DNA of 64,000 bases, taken from positions 1-64,000 of the forward strand of contig NZ_JACZCR010000025.1 of the NCBI RefSeq assembly GCF_014904735.1, in the 5' to 3' direction. Position numbers and translations under genes: made by a program. This document shows positions 53,303 through 62,918 of the stretch, piece by piece. The number at the start of each line of letters is the position of its first letter. Within the stretch, counting starts at the first letter, position 1. Below the pieces are notes generated by a model. It did no database searches. It saw nothing but the letters and a program-made list of their open reading frames with translations, and was not told the origin of the DNA. Source of the stretch: Microbulbifer hainanensis (GTDB lineage Bacteria; Pseudomonadota; Gammaproteobacteria; Pseudomonadales; Cellvibrionaceae).

Positions 53303-55690
53303 ATGTCGGTTTGGAGAGCAAGGATTCTCTCTGGAAGTATTCTGGCGGTATTGGCGTTACTGATAGCCGGTGGCTGGATCGGATACCAGAAGCTGCCTAG
53401 AATTCCGGGGCCGCCCGAGGCCCCGGTTGTCGGAGTGCCTGCCGGAGCGCTGGAGCATCAGCCGCTCACGGCCTATACCGGGGAGCATCCTCGAAATATC
53501 AAGCGTCCGGCTGAATATTTTCCCTTCCCAATAGTCCCGGGAGAAATTGGTCCGACGGAAACCCTGTTTGCCGGCCCTTCCACTTACCCCTTTTATTGCG
53601 GCGAAAACAACATCAGCCACGAGCAGCCACTGATTGACAATCAGAAAGGGATCGGAGTCCCGGTTTTTGCGCTGGACGAAGAGGGTAAGCGAACCAAAGA
53701 AATCATCGGCTACAGCCGCGATTGCAGTCATACCACGCGAGTCACTTATTTCTACAGGAGCGTGAATGACGGCGAGTTTTATCCGCTGGAAGAGGCCAAA
53801 GGAGATATTGACCAGGTTACGGTCAATGGCCAGTCCACGGACTTTATCGTGCGCCTGGAGAGTGGCACCATCGATCGGTTCTTTTACGCTATTGCGGTGC
53901 TGAAGGGGCACGGTGAAACGCCGGACAAACCGACAGCGACCAACTGGAATCGCCGCCTGATCTATCAGTTTCGCGGCGGTGTGGGTATCGGGCGCCGGCA
54001 GGGTGACATCTCCAAGGGTGACATTATCGAGCGCCGTGCGGATCAGCTGGCGCGGGGTTACGGGATCGTATATTCCACTGCCAATCAGACCAGCAACCAC
54101 TACAACATCTGGCTGGCTGAGGATGCAGCGCGAAGGGTCAAGAAACAGTTCGTTGCGCTCTACGGCGAGCCGCTCTACACGGTCGGCGTTGGCGGCTCCG
54201 GCGGTGCCATCCAGCAGTATTTGCTGGCCCAGAATGCACCGGGCCTACTGGACGCGGCGATTCCGATTTATTCCTATCCCGATATGGTCAGCCAGACCAT
54301 CTACGTATTTGACTGTGAACCGCTGGAATATTTCTTCGATGTCGTAGATGGCAGCAATCCGCGCTGGCAACGCGCGGAGGAGCGCTCGATTATCGAGGGG
54401 CTCTCGGCTAGCGGCAATGTGAAAAGCCGGTTCCATCTGCTGGAATCGGCTGCCGCGCTGTTTGACGGCCGCTATCGCAATGTTGCTGAAGGCGCCACTG
54501 AGTGCACCGAGGGCTGGCGAGGCCTGGTGCCATTGATCAACAATCCGCGTTTTGTACATTTTGTCAAAAACTATGCCGATGATATTGGGCAAAACACCCA
54601 CTGGAGTCACTGGGAGGATTTGCGCCAGTTTTACGGTGTCGACGATACGGGCTTTGCCAACAGCACTTGGGACAATGAGGGCGTCCAGTATGGCCTCGGA
54701 GCTTTGGCCCAGGACAAGATCTCCGTTGATACCTTCCTGCGACTGAATGCCACCATCGGTGGCTGGAAGGCCCCCATCAACCAGAATGATGAACGGCTGT
54801 GGTTCCTCAACGGGCAGCTCTTTCCAGTGCAGCTATCGGTGTGGAGTGACCAGAACATGAACCTGGGGAACCTCGACAGTCCGGCTCCGCGCACGCGGGC
54901 CAGCACGGAGGCCATTGAGGGAATCTATCGCTCGGGTCACATCTTTCTGGGAGATGTAGAGATCCCGATTATCGACCTGAGACATTACCTGGATCGCGAT
55001 CTGAACATGCACCATGCATCGGCATCGTTTTCGGCCCGGGAGCGCATTCGCAACGCCCGCGGGCACGCCGACAACCAGTTGATCTGGGTGAGCAACGAGC
55101 ATTACATGCCGCTGGATGAGGCGCTCGATACGATCGACCAGTGGATGCTGAATATTATCGATAACCCCGAGGCAGGCGTTGCCGCCAACCGGCCGAAGGA
55201 TGCCAATGACGAGTGTTTCGATCGTGAGGGTAACGTCATTTCCGCCGGGCCGGATGTCTGGAATGGCGCCTGGAACGGCAAGCCCACCGGCGAATGTATG
55301 CAGCAATACCCCATCTACAGCACGTCACGTCAGGTCGCCGGAGCCCCGATTACCGGGGATGTCTTCAAGTGCGCTCTGCAGCCGGTCAAGACCGCGCTTG
55401 TCGAGGGTATATATGGTGAGCATACCCGCGATATTGCCGCGCATATTGAGGACATGGAGCGCATTTTCCCGACCGGCGTCTGTAACTACAATCAGCCGGA
55501 TCTGGCTCGGCCGAAGGAGGCGCTGATTCATGACGCCGGTCCGGTAAAAATTGCGGGACAAATGATCGAACCAGATTATCGACAACTCGGTGGGCAACTG
55601 GCCACAGATGGAGAGGAAGACGAGCGACCGGTTCCTGTGTCACTGCCAGCGAAATCCGCGGGGCAGGGAGGCGGTGGCAAATCCAATTAA
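53303..55690 (+). CDS. DUF6351-family exported protein (putative esterase)
   Basis: The product has 795 residues. Residues about 7-27 form a hydrophobic signal/anchor, so it is exported. The central VGVGGSGGAIQQYLLAQNAP is a GxSGG nucleophile elbow of an alpha/beta-hydrolase. The wider context (YGIVYSTANQTSNHYNIWLA) resembles DUF6351, tannase-like proteins. The C-terminal 250 residues have paired cysteines (TGEC, FKCAL, GVCNY) and a polar tail. ATG 53303 is chosen. The real substrate is not known; a polyhydroxy-ester or oligomer is possible. Confidence 0.85.
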   Translation: MSVWRARILSGSILAVLALLIAGGWIGYQKLPRIPGPPEAPVVGVPAGALEHQPLTAYTGEHPRNIKRPAEYFPFPIVPGEIGPTETLFAGPSTYPFYCGENNISHEQPLIDNQKGIGVPVFALDEEGKRTKEIIGYSRDCSHTTRVTYFYRSVNDGEFYPLEEAKGDIDQVTVNGQSTDFIVRLESGTIDRFFYAIAVLKGHGETPDKPTATNWNRRLIYQFRGGVGIGRRQGDISKGDIIERRADQLARGYGIVYSTANQTSNHYNIWLAEDAARRVKKQFVALYGEPLYTVGVGGSGGAIQQYLLAQNAPGLLDAAIPIYSYPDMVSQTIYVFDCEPLEYFFDVVDGSNPRWQRAEERSIIEGLSASGNVKSRFHLLESAAALFDGRYRNVAEGATECTEGWRGLVPLINNPRFVHFVKNYADDIGQNTHWSHWEDLRQFYGVDDTGFANSTWDNEGVQYGLGALAQDKISVDTFLRLNATIGGWKAPINQNDERLWFLNGQLFPVQLSVWSDQNMNLGNLDSPAPRTRASTEAIEGIYRSGHIFLGDVEIPIIDLRHYLDRDLNMHHASASFSARERIRNARGHADNQLIWVSNEHYMPLDEALDTIDQWMLNIIDNPEAGVAANRPKDANDECFDREGNVISAGPDVWNGAWNGKPTGECMQQYPIYSTSRQVAGAPITGDVFKCALQPVKTALVEGIYGEHTRDIAAHIEDMERIFPTGVCNYNQPDLARPKEALIHDAGPVKIAGQMIEPDYRQLGGQLATDGEEDERPVPVSLPAKSAGQGGGGKSN

Positions 55691-55774
55691 ATTTTTGGCG
55701 CGTAATTTGTTGACACTCGACCCCAATCCGGTATGATTCGCGTCGCTCGAGGGGCAAGGTCCCGAGCCTGAAAA

Positions 55775-55850
55775 GGGTGGTTAGCTCAGTTGGGAGAGCG
55801 ACGGCCTTACAAGCCGTAGGTCACAGGTTCGACCCCTGTACCACCCACCA
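55775..55850 (+). tRNA. tRNA-Val (TAC)
   Basis: This is a 76-base cloverleaf from GGGTGGTTAGCTCAGTTGGG. The anticodon loop CTTACAA gives TAC, the T-loop is TTCGACC, and CCA is encoded. Confidence 0.95.
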
Positions 55851-55877
55851 CTTTCCACTGGAAAGTGTGTCTACCGC

Positions 55878-55954
55878 GGACCGGTAGTTCAGTTGGTTAG
55901 AATGCCGGCCTGTCACGCCGGAGGTCGCGGGTTCGAGTCCCGTCCGGTCCGCCA
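55878..55954 (+). tRNA. tRNA-Asp (GTC)
   Basis: This is a 77-base cloverleaf from GGACCGGTAGTTCAGTTGGT. The anticodon loop CTGTCAC gives GTC, and CCA is encoded at 55952-55954. It follows tRNA-Val by 27 bases, so both share one transcript. Confidence 0.95.
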
Positions 55955-55999
55955 TATACGAAAAAGGCCCACACGAAAGTGTGGGCCTTTTTCGTATAT
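55954..55999. terminator. Strong symmetric terminator after tRNA pair
   Basis: This is a 21-bp perfect stem, ATATACGAAAAAGGCCCACA(C) and its complement, with a GAAA tetraloop. The A- and T-runs on the two sides let it act in both directions. A long GC-rich inverted part (AAATTCGCC/GCGAATTT and GCCCTCG/CGAGGGC) lies at 56018-56092 but has no gene. Confidence 0.92.
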
Positions 56000-56241
56000 G
56001 TTGAATCGGTGTAGGAAAGCCCTCGTTCGACAAATTCGCCGGGAGCGAATTTGGACGCCGCAGCGCAGCGAAGGCGCCCGAAGGGCGAGGGCCTGGATGG
56101 CCCGAGTCTGTCCCGCTCGGTCAGGTATAAAGCTAAGTCTGCCTTGTCGGATTTTTCTCCATTCCACTAACCAGGGCTAACTTCGCCTTTCCCGCCCCGA
56201 TACAATCGAGTTACTTCAATCGTCAGGCCCGCCCTCCGGTA

Positions 56242-57189
56242 ATGCCAGTGCGCCCACGCTACTTAACAAACCTAAATCTCCAGGACTTCTTCGAAACCGC
56301 CTGCGAAATTCCCTACCAGAAGATCGACTCCGAACTTTTTCCGAACATTGAACTCTGGATTCGGCGTGATGATCTGCTTGACCCCCTGATCTCCGGCAAC
56401 AAGGCTTACAAGCTCATCTACAACCTGATCGAGGTGAGAGAGCAGGGCGCCGACACCCTGGTGACCTGCGGGGGAGCCTGGTCGAACCATATCCACGCCA
56501 CAGCAGCTGCAGGAGCCCGCTTTGGGTTCAAAACGGTAGGTATCATCCGCGGTGAGAGACCCAGGGTGTTGAGTCCGACCTTGAGCGATGCGGAACGGTT
56601 TGGGATGACGTTACGATTTGTTTCACGAGCGGATTATCGCGAGCGCCATAGTTCCGGTTTCATGAATAGATTGGGGCTCGATGGGCCCGGAATCAAATAT
56701 GTTCCGGAGGGGGGCGCCAATCAGCGGGGAGCGGAAGGAGTAAAGCAGCTGGGTACTATTCTGGAAAAAACGTCGCCGATTGAGTTCGATGAATGTTGGC
56801 TGGCTTGCGGCACAGGTTTGACGTTGGGGGCGTTGGCCGGAGCATTGAATTCCAGCGGTATTCGCCTGGTAGGCGTGTCGGTGTTAAAGGATGGAGGGAG
56901 TATCGAGCGGGATGCCCGTTATTGGCAAGGAAGATGTGCTGATGTGGAGCGACAGGTTTCTGTGGTGTCTGAAGCCCATTGCGGCGGTTATGCGAAATTC
57001 CCCGATTATCTGGCGGCGTTTCAGCGCAATTTTGAAAGAGGTACTGGAGTGCCGCTGGATCCGGTATACACGGCAAAAATGGCCTATGCTCTGCATCGGG
57101 AGGACCTTGCCGGATCATTGTCGGGCCGTCGAATTCTGATGCTGCATACCGGGGGATTACAAGGGTGTCGAAAATCGATCAAAAAATAG
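56242..57189 (+). CDS. PLP enzyme of ACC deaminase/D-cysteine desulfhydrase family
   Basis: The product has 315 residues. The PLP lysine is in ISGNKAYKL, with the phosphate-binding loop around CGTGLTLGALAGAL. GGAWSNHIHATAAAG is the substrate-binding loop typical of the ACC deaminase/D-cysteine desulfhydrase group. The residues that separate the two activities cannot be judged by eye. The start is ATG 56242. It precedes the rml genes by about 120 bases on the same strand, but a functional link is not evident. Confidence 0.9.
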   Translation: MPVRPRYLTNLNLQDFFETACEIPYQKIDSELFPNIELWIRRDDLLDPLISGNKAYKLIYNLIEVREQGADTLVTCGGAWSNHIHATAAAGARFGFKTVGIIRGERPRVLSPTLSDAERFGMTLRFVSRADYRERHSSGFMNRLGLDGPGIKYVPEGGANQRGAEGVKQLGTILEKTSPIEFDECWLACGTGLTLGALAGALNSSGIRLVGVSVLKDGGSIERDARYWQGRCADVERQVSVVSEAHCGGYAKFPDYLAAFQRNFERGTGVPLDPVYTAKMAYALHREDLAGSLSGRRILMLHTGGLQGCRKSIKK

Positions 57190-57307
57190 CCAAATTCATT
57201 TTGTAATCGAGTGATGGTTCGACGCCGGATGGTCGCTGATGCATAATTACGCGGGTAAAGAATGATGAAACAAGAAGTATCACGAGACACGCTCTGGGGG
57301 GTGTAAA

Positions 57308-58186
57308 TTGCGTAAGGGGATTATCCTTGCCGGTGGAACAGGTAGCCGGCTTTATCCTTTGACCAGGGCTGTCAGCAAGCAGCTGATCCCGATTTACGAC
57401 AAACCGATGATCTACTATCCGCTGACGACCCTGATGTTGGCGGGTATCCGCGATATCCTGATCATCTCGACACCACAGGATATGCCGGCGTTTCAGAGTC
57501 TACTCGGCTCGGGCGAAGCGTGGGGGCTTAACCTGACCTATGCCGAACAGCCTTCCCCAGATGGTTTGGCCCAGGCATTTATCATTGGCGAGTCTTTTAT
57601 TGGTAACGAAGACTGTGCCTTGGTATTAGGCGACAATATTTTCTATTCCCATGACTTTATGGCGTTGCTTCAGCGTGCGGCAAATAAAGAGTCCGGGGCG
57701 ACCGTATTCGGATATCACGTCAATGACCCCAGAGCCTATGGTGTCGTCGAGTTTGACAGTGAAGGTAAGGCGCTTTCGATTGAAGAAAAGCCCGAACATC
57801 CGAAATCTAAATATGCAGTGACAGGCTTGTATTTTTACGACAACCAGGTCATTGATATTGCCAAGTCGATCGTGCCTTCGCCACGCGGAGAGCTGGAAAT
57901 TACCGACGTTAACCGCGCATATCTTGAGGCGGGCACTCTTGCAGTTGAGGTCATGGGGCGTGGTGCAGCATGGCTGGATACTGGCACCCACGATAACCTG
58001 CTCGCAGCCAATCATTTTGTTCAGACCATTGAGGCGCGTCAGGGACTGAAAATTGCGTGCCCGGAAGAAGTAGCCTACCGTATGGGGTATATCGGCGCCG
58101 ACCAAATGCAGGAATTGGCCCAACCTCTGCTGAAAAGTGGTTATGGGGAATATCTCCTGCAGGTTCTTGAAGCTAAAGTTTTTTGA
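57308..58186 (+). CDS. rmlA: Glucose-1-phosphate thymidylyltransferase
   Basis: RmlA makes dTDP-glucose, the first step of dTDP-L-rhamnose synthesis. The product has 292 residues. The nucleotidyltransferase signature is [16 protein letters not shown] followed by [17 protein letters not shown]. The sugar-binding VLGDNIFY and the [11 protein letters not shown] motif are present. The start is TTG 57308; no ATG fits. The end overlaps the spacer of rmlC by two bases. The order here is rmlA-C-D-B. Confidence 0.97.
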   Translation: MRKGIILAGGTGSRLYPLTRAVSKQLIPIYDKPMIYYPLTTLMLAGIRDILIISTPQDMPAFQSLLGSGEAWGLNLTYAEQPSPDGLAQAFIIGESFIGNEDCALVLGDNIFYSHDFMALLQRAANKESGATVFGYHVNDPRAYGVVEFDSEGKALSIEEKPEHPKSKYAVTGLYFYDNQVIDIAKSIVPSPRGELEITDVNRAYLEAGTLAVEVMGRGAAWLDTGTHDNLLAANHFVQTIEARQGLKIACPEEVAYRMGYIGADQMQELAQPLLKSGYGEYLLQVLEAKVF

Positions 58187-58188
58187 TT

Positions 58189-58746
58189 ATGGATGTTCTC
58201 GATACCTCTATTCCTGAGGTGAAAATACTTCAACCTAAAATTTTTGGCGATGAACGCGGTTTCTTCATGGAGACCTTCCGTGACTCATGGTTTCGTGAGC
58301 GGGTAGCCGATGTAACGTTTGTTCAGGACAACCATTCGCGCTCTAGCCGCGGGATACTCCGGGGGCTCCATTACCAGGCTGAGCAGACCCAGGGGAAGCT
58401 GGTCCGGGTTGTCGAAGGTGAAGTCTTCGATGTCGCAGTAGATATGCGACAGGGTTCTCCAACATTTGGTCAGTGGGCGGGTGCATTTCTGTCGGTGGAA
58501 AATCGTCGGCAATTGTGGGTTCCTGCGGGATTTGCCCATGGCTTTTATGTCACGTCGGAATCCGCAGAGTTTGTCTACAAGTGTACGGATTACTATCACC
58601 CGCAGAGCGAATACAGTCTCCTGTGGAATGATCCTGAGGTCGGCATAGAGTGGCCCCTGATCCAAGGTGCCGCGCCGCGTCTGTCAGAAAAAGACTTGAA
58701 TGGCCTTTCATTGGCAAATGCCCCGAGGCTGCCCTATGAGCGCTGA
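58189..58746 (+). CDS. rmlC: dTDP-4-dehydrorhamnose 3,5-epimerase
   Basis: The product has 185 residues, a cupin. The catalytic His and Tyr region reads QDNHSRSSRGILRGLHYQ. WVPAGFAHGFYVTSE is also present. ATG 58189 is used, two bases after the rmlA stop codon. It overlaps rmlD by 11 bases. Confidence 0.97.
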   Translation: MDVLDTSIPEVKILQPKIFGDERGFFMETFRDSWFRERVADVTFVQDNHSRSSRGILRGLHYQAEQTQGKLVRVVEGEVFDVAVDMRQGSPTFGQWAGAFLSVENRRQLWVPAGFAHGFYVTSESAEFVYKCTDYYHPQSEYSLLWNDPEVGIEWPLIQGAAPRLSEKDLNGLSLANAPRLPYER

Positions 58747-59662
58747 AGAACGTAGAGCGCTCGTATTCGGTAAAAACGGTCAGTTGGCGCAGGAATTGGT
58801 GCGAACCTTGCCCGCAGGGTGGTCGGTTGCTGCGATGGGGCGGGAGGAGGTGGATCTCCTCGATCCGGCTTCGGTAGCCGATGCCATTGGGTCAGTCTGT
58901 CCGAACCTGGTAATTAACGCTGCCGCCTATACCGCAGTTGATAAAGCCGAGAGTGAGGAAGCGGAGGCTTTCGCGCTCAATCAAAAATCGGTTGAATATA
59001 TTGCGGGATATTTGAAAGACCATTCGGGCTGCCCCCTGATACACCTGTCGACAGATTTCGTCTTCGATGGCAAACAGTCGCACCCATACTCGGCTTCCGA
59101 TCCGACCAATCCGTTGAACGTCTACGGTGCGAGTAAGCTCGCGGGCGAACGTGCCATTATGGATGTTGGATTGCCCAACAGCCTGATCATACGCACTTCC
59201 TGGGTGTACTCATGCTTTGGACAGAATTTCGTCAAAACCATGTTGCGTCTGATGGCTGACCCCGCGCGTCATGAATTAAGCGTTATTTACGACCAGATAG
59301 GTACGCCGACATGGGCCCGCTCTCTTGCAGAAGCGGTATGGACTGCGGGTTTATCTCTTGTAAATGGTCAAGAGGATTCCGCCCCGGCAATATTTCACTG
59401 GTCGGACGCCGGAGTCGCGTCCTGGTACGACTTTGCCATCGCGATCCAGGAACTCGCATACGAGCGGGAAATACTGAAGCGCAAAATTCCGGTGAAGCCC
59501 ATACCGCATACTGATTACCCTTTACCCGCAGCGCGCCCCGCATTCAGTGTCATGGATAAATCCGCGTTTGAGCGGACATTTGATTTCCACACAAAGCATT
59601 GGCGCGCCCAGCTGGCGGCCATGCTGGATGAGCTGAAGATTGCGGCTGAACAGAATAGTTAA
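58736..59662 (+). CDS. rmlD: dTDP-4-dehydrorhamnose reductase
   Basis: The product has 308 residues, an SDR. The Rossmann start LVFGKNGQLAQELV is followed by NAAAYTAVDKAE and the catalytic YGASKLAGE. It completes dTDP-L-rhamnose synthesis with NADPH. ATG 58736 overlaps rmlC. Confidence 0.96.
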   Translation: MSAEERRALVFGKNGQLAQELVRTLPAGWSVAAMGREEVDLLDPASVADAIGSVCPNLVINAAAYTAVDKAESEEAEAFALNQKSVEYIAGYLKDHSGCPLIHLSTDFVFDGKQSHPYSASDPTNPLNVYGASKLAGERAIMDVGLPNSLIIRTSWVYSCFGQNFVKTMLRLMADPARHELSVIYDQIGTPTWARSLAEAVWTAGLSLVNGQEDSAPAIFHWSDAGVASWYDFAIAIQELAYEREILKRKIPVKPIPHTDYPLPAARPAFSVMDKSAFERTFDFHTKHWRAQLAAMLDELKIAAEQNS

Positions 59663-59680
59663 TTACAGGTTTAAAAACAT

Positions 59681-60778
59681 ATGAGCTCAACGGAGACTAC
59701 TTCGAAGTTATTGGTGACCGGCGGGGCCGGCTTTATCGGTGCCAATTTCGTCCATTATTGGCTGCGGCAGCATCCTAACGATACTGTTGTCGTTCTCGAT
59801 GCGTTGACGTATGCCGGTAACCTAGCCAGTCTCGATTCGGTAAAAGCCAATTCAAAATTTCGTTTTGTCCAGGGTGACATCTGCGATACAGCTCTGGTGG
59901 AAGAGTTACTTCTGAAGCATGAGCTCAACACGATTGTGCACTTTGCCGCGGAATCCCATGTTGACCGGTCGATCACCGGGCCAGATGCCTTTATCGAAAC
60001 TAATATCGTCGGTACGCACAGCCTGCTCAAGGCTGCCAAGAAAGTCTGGCTGGATCTTCCGGTTGCAGATGGTTTGCCGCCGATGAAACATCGTTTTCAC
60101 CATGTCAGTACAGATGAGGTCTACGGTACGCTTGCTCCAGAGGATCCTGCATTTTCCGAAAACACAGCTTATGCGCCAAACTCTCCGTATTCAGCGAGCA
60201 AGGCGGCTTCAGATCATTTGGTGAGGGCGTATCACCATACCTACGGTATGGAGGTCACAACTTCCAACTGTTCCAATAACTACGGTCCCTATCATTTCCC
60301 GGAGAAGCTGATCCCGCTGATTGTCACCAATATTCTGCGGAATAAAGCTCTGCCGGTGTACGGGGATGGCAAGCAGGTTCGTGACTGGCTGTATGTGGAG
60401 GATCACGCACGTGGTATCGAATTGGTGCTGCAAAAGGGACTGGTGGGTGAGAACTACAATATTGGTGGTCACAACGAATGGCACAACATCGATATCGTAA
60501 ATCTGGTTTGTGATCTGATGGACCAAGCGTTTGCCGAACGCCCCGATTTGCTCAAAAAGTATCCGGAGGCGAAGTGCGCCGTTGAGGGAGATTGTCAGTC
60601 TCTCATTCAATATGTTGAAGACCGGCCCGGTCATGATCGCCGTTATGCCATTGATGCGCGTAAAAGTCGGGAAGAGCTGGCCTACCAACCTGCAGAAACC
60701 TTTGAGTCGGGCATACGAAAAACCATCGACTGGTATTTAGACAACTCTGATTGGTGGACGCCCTTGATCAGAGACTGA
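59681..60778 (+). CDS. rmlB: dTDP-glucose 4,6-dehydratase
   Basis: The product has 365 residues. Motifs are VTGGAGFIGANFVHYWL, HFAAESHVDRSI, STDEVYGTL and the catalytic YSASKAASDHL. It is the second enzyme of the pathway although last in the gene order. The start is ATG 59681, 18 bases after rmlD. The whole operon supplies rhamnose for the following polysaccharide genes. Confidence 0.97.
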   Translation: MSSTETTSKLLVTGGAGFIGANFVHYWLRQHPNDTVVVLDALTYAGNLASLDSVKANSKFRFVQGDICDTALVEELLLKHELNTIVHFAAESHVDRSITGPDAFIETNIVGTHSLLKAAKKVWLDLPVADGLPPMKHRFHHVSTDEVYGTLAPEDPAFSENTAYAPNSPYSASKAASDHLVRAYHHTYGMEVTTSNCSNNYGPYHFPEKLIPLIVTNILRNKALPVYGDGKQVRDWLYVEDHARGIELVLQKGLVGENYNIGGHNEWHNIDIVNLVCDLMDQAFAERPDLLKKYPEAKCAVEGDCQSLIQYVEDRPGHDRRYAIDARKSREELAYQPAETFESGIRKTIDWYLDNSDWWTPLIRD

Positions 60779-61213
60779 TGTCTTTGAAGAATGGGCGGGC
60801 CGTCCCAACATGTAGAAATGATTAGCAACTAATCCTGCATTCGTGTTGAAGAATTAGACCGATTGACTGTTAATTGAGCGATATTTGTATTGGATGACGG
60901 ATTAGAATTGCTAATACTATTTTGTTCTTCGGTGCAATCCAGTTAGGGGCTCGCTCCCTTAGTAGATATAGTGCTTGATAAAACTGGAAGCTAGTTTTTC
61001 CATGTAGTTGATATTTGCGCCAAACTGCAGGCGACCGATACAATACTGCGTTCGATATGGTGGGTTCGACTACAAGAAATCACTGATGCATACTAAAACC
61101 ACGTCGATTGCGCTGAAGGCAGACATATGTTCTTGTCGGCCTGGAGGTTAGCGGCGTAGAAAAAATGATCTATTTCATTGGGCAGGCCCGGATTCGGGCA
61201 CCTTGGGGGAGCG
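60779..61213. other. AT-rich leader between rml operon and nadK
   Basis: The 435 bases have no supported gene. The base composition changes here from GC-balanced to AT-rich. A promoter for the following genes should lie within it. No JUMPStart/ops element (GGCGGTAGCGT) is present; GGTTAGCGGCGTAG at about 61146 is only similar. Confidence 0.45.
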
Positions 61214-62092
61214 GTGTCGGAATTCCAAAATATCGGCTTGATTGGCCGGACCGAAAGTGGCAGTGCAGTTTTCTCGCTCAAGCGCTTAATGGCATTCCTT
61301 GAGCAAGGAGGTTATACGGTCATACTCGAGCAGGAAACGGCCGCTGCAGTGACCGGGCAAGGGCAAGGCGCCCGTATATCTTCCAAAGAAAAACTTGGTG
61401 AGCAATGTGACCTGGTAATTGTTGTCGGGGGGGATGGCAGTTTATTAGCTGCTGCCCGAGCGTTGGCCAAGTTTAGCGTGCCTCTGTTGGGTATTAACCG
61501 AGGTCGACTTGGGTTTTTGACAGATATTACACCTGACGAAATCGAAACCAAGGTAGGCGAAGTTCTTGCCGGGAAATATATCGCTGAAAGCCGCTTTTTG
61601 TTAGATATGTCTGTTTCACGCGACGGCAAACCGTTTGGTAGAGGCTCTGCACTGAATGATGTGGTAATCCATCCGGGTGAATTCATCCGAATGATCGAAT
61701 TCGATCTGTTTATTGATGGGCAATTCGTATACACACAGCGCTCTGATGGTCTGATCATTTCTACCCCAACGGGCTCTACTGCCTATGCCCTTTCAGGTGG
61801 GGGACCTATTATGCATCCGAAGTTGGATGCGATCGTGTTAGTACCATTAAATCCTCATACGCTAAGTAGTCGGCCAATAGTGGTGGAGGGTAGTAGCGAA
61901 TTCAAGATCGTTGTCAGAGAGCACAACGTAGCACGACCTCATGTGACATGCGATGGACATGATCAAGTTATTACGTTGCCGGGTGACGTTATACGTATCC
62001 ACAAAAAGCCGCATCGTTTGACTTTGGTCCACCCAATCGACCACAACTTTTACGAAACTTGCCGGTCGAAGCTGAATTGGCAAGTGAGTTAA
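61214..62092 (+). CDS. nadK: NAD kinase
   Basis: NadK makes NADP from NAD and ATP. The product has 292 residues. It has the VGGDGSLL loop with the catalytic Asp, GINRGRLGFLTD, LNDVVIHPG and SDGLIISTPTGSTAYALSGGGP. The start is GTG 61214 behind GGGGGAG. Its place between rmlB and an ABC exporter is unusual. It could be the sole chromosomal nadK or a second copy, which cannot be told from this window. Confidence 0.95.
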   Translation: MSEFQNIGLIGRTESGSAVFSLKRLMAFLEQGGYTVILEQETAAAVTGQGQGARISSKEKLGEQCDLVIVVGGDGSLLAAARALAKFSVPLLGINRGRLGFLTDITPDEIETKVGEVLAGKYIAESRFLLDMSVSRDGKPFGRGSALNDVVIHPGEFIRMIEFDLFIDGQFVYTQRSDGLIISTPTGSTAYALSGGGPIMHPKLDAIVLVPLNPHTLSSRPIVVEGSSEFKIVVREHNVARPHVTCDGHDQVITLPGDVIRIHKKPHRLTLVHPIDHNFYETCRSKLNWQVS

Positions 62093-62149
62093 TCAAAAGT
62101 AATAGCGAATAATTTAACCGGAAGCGAAGATGTATTACGGTGATCTAGT

Positions 62150-62908
62150 TTGAACAAAATCGATTATAGGAGCCTCGCGGGATATTTATTTTGGTCTGAG
62201 TTGAAATCTGATTTAAATAGGTACTTGTTGGGGCCAGTTTGGTGGGTTCTTGAACCTTCTCTTTATGTCATAGTATTTTATTTGGCATTCGCCCACCTCA
62301 GGGGGGGAGGGGATCACGTCTATTCTCTGTTGTGTGGTTTAAGCGGCTGGCACTGGATAGCAGGCGTAATTAATCAAGGTGCTAATTCCCTGGTCAGGAA
62401 AAAGGGGATTCTACAAAGTTTCAGTATTCATCCAATAATATTCCCAGTATTAACACTACTTTTGCAAACATTTAAGTTTTCCGTGGTGTTGATCTGTGTG
62501 ATTACTGTTCTTTGGATAGGGGGCGTACTAAAGCCTGCGGGACTGATAGATATCGTCCTATGGTTAGCTACAACTATGTTTGTTAGTTTCTCATATGCCG
62601 TGATCTTGAGCGTTATCATTCCATTTGCGCCAGATATACAGTTGATCATTTCTCGCGCAATGATGCTGTTAATGTTCCTTTCCGGAGTGATTTTTCCAAT
62701 TGGCCAAATGTCGGCAAAAGCTCAGGCATATCTATATTGGAATCCTTTTGCCCATTTGATTGAGTTTGGGCGAAAAGTTCTCCTCTATGGTGAGAGTTTA
62801 GATCCGGTACTTATCTCAACTATGCTCCTTATCCATGCTCCCATATTAATCTTTGGTTATTTAATTCTTGGGAAATTGCGTGGTGAAATTCCCAAGAGAT
62901 TAATATAG
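62150..62908 (+). CDS. wzm: ABC-2 type polysaccharide export permease
   Basis: The product has 252 residues with six membrane segments. The N-terminal amphipathic piece with SELKSDLNRYLLGPVWWVLE and the last cytoplasmic part are as in KpsM/Wzm-type transporters that export lipid-linked O antigen, capsule or teichoic-type glycans. The start is TTG 62150. It is followed by the ATPase after 10 bases. The low GC content suggests horizontal exchange of the locus. Confidence 0.92.
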   Translation: MNKIDYRSLAGYLFWSELKSDLNRYLLGPVWWVLEPSLYVIVFYLAFAHLRGGGDHVYSLLCGLSGWHWIAGVINQGANSLVRKKGILQSFSIHPIIFPVLTLLLQTFKFSVVLICVITVLWIGGVLKPAGLIDIVLWLATTMFVSFSYAVILSVIIPFAPDIQLIISRAMMLLMFLSGVIFPIGQMSAKAQAYLYWNPFAHLIEFGRKVLLYGESLDPVLISTMLLIHAPILIFGYLILGKLRGEIPKRLI

Positions 62909-62918
62909 GTAATGTAAG

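Noticed and set aside
60779..61213. JUMPStart/ops element ahead of the exporter genes
   Set aside because: No GGCGGTAGCGT was found; the best similar piece lacks the order of bases.
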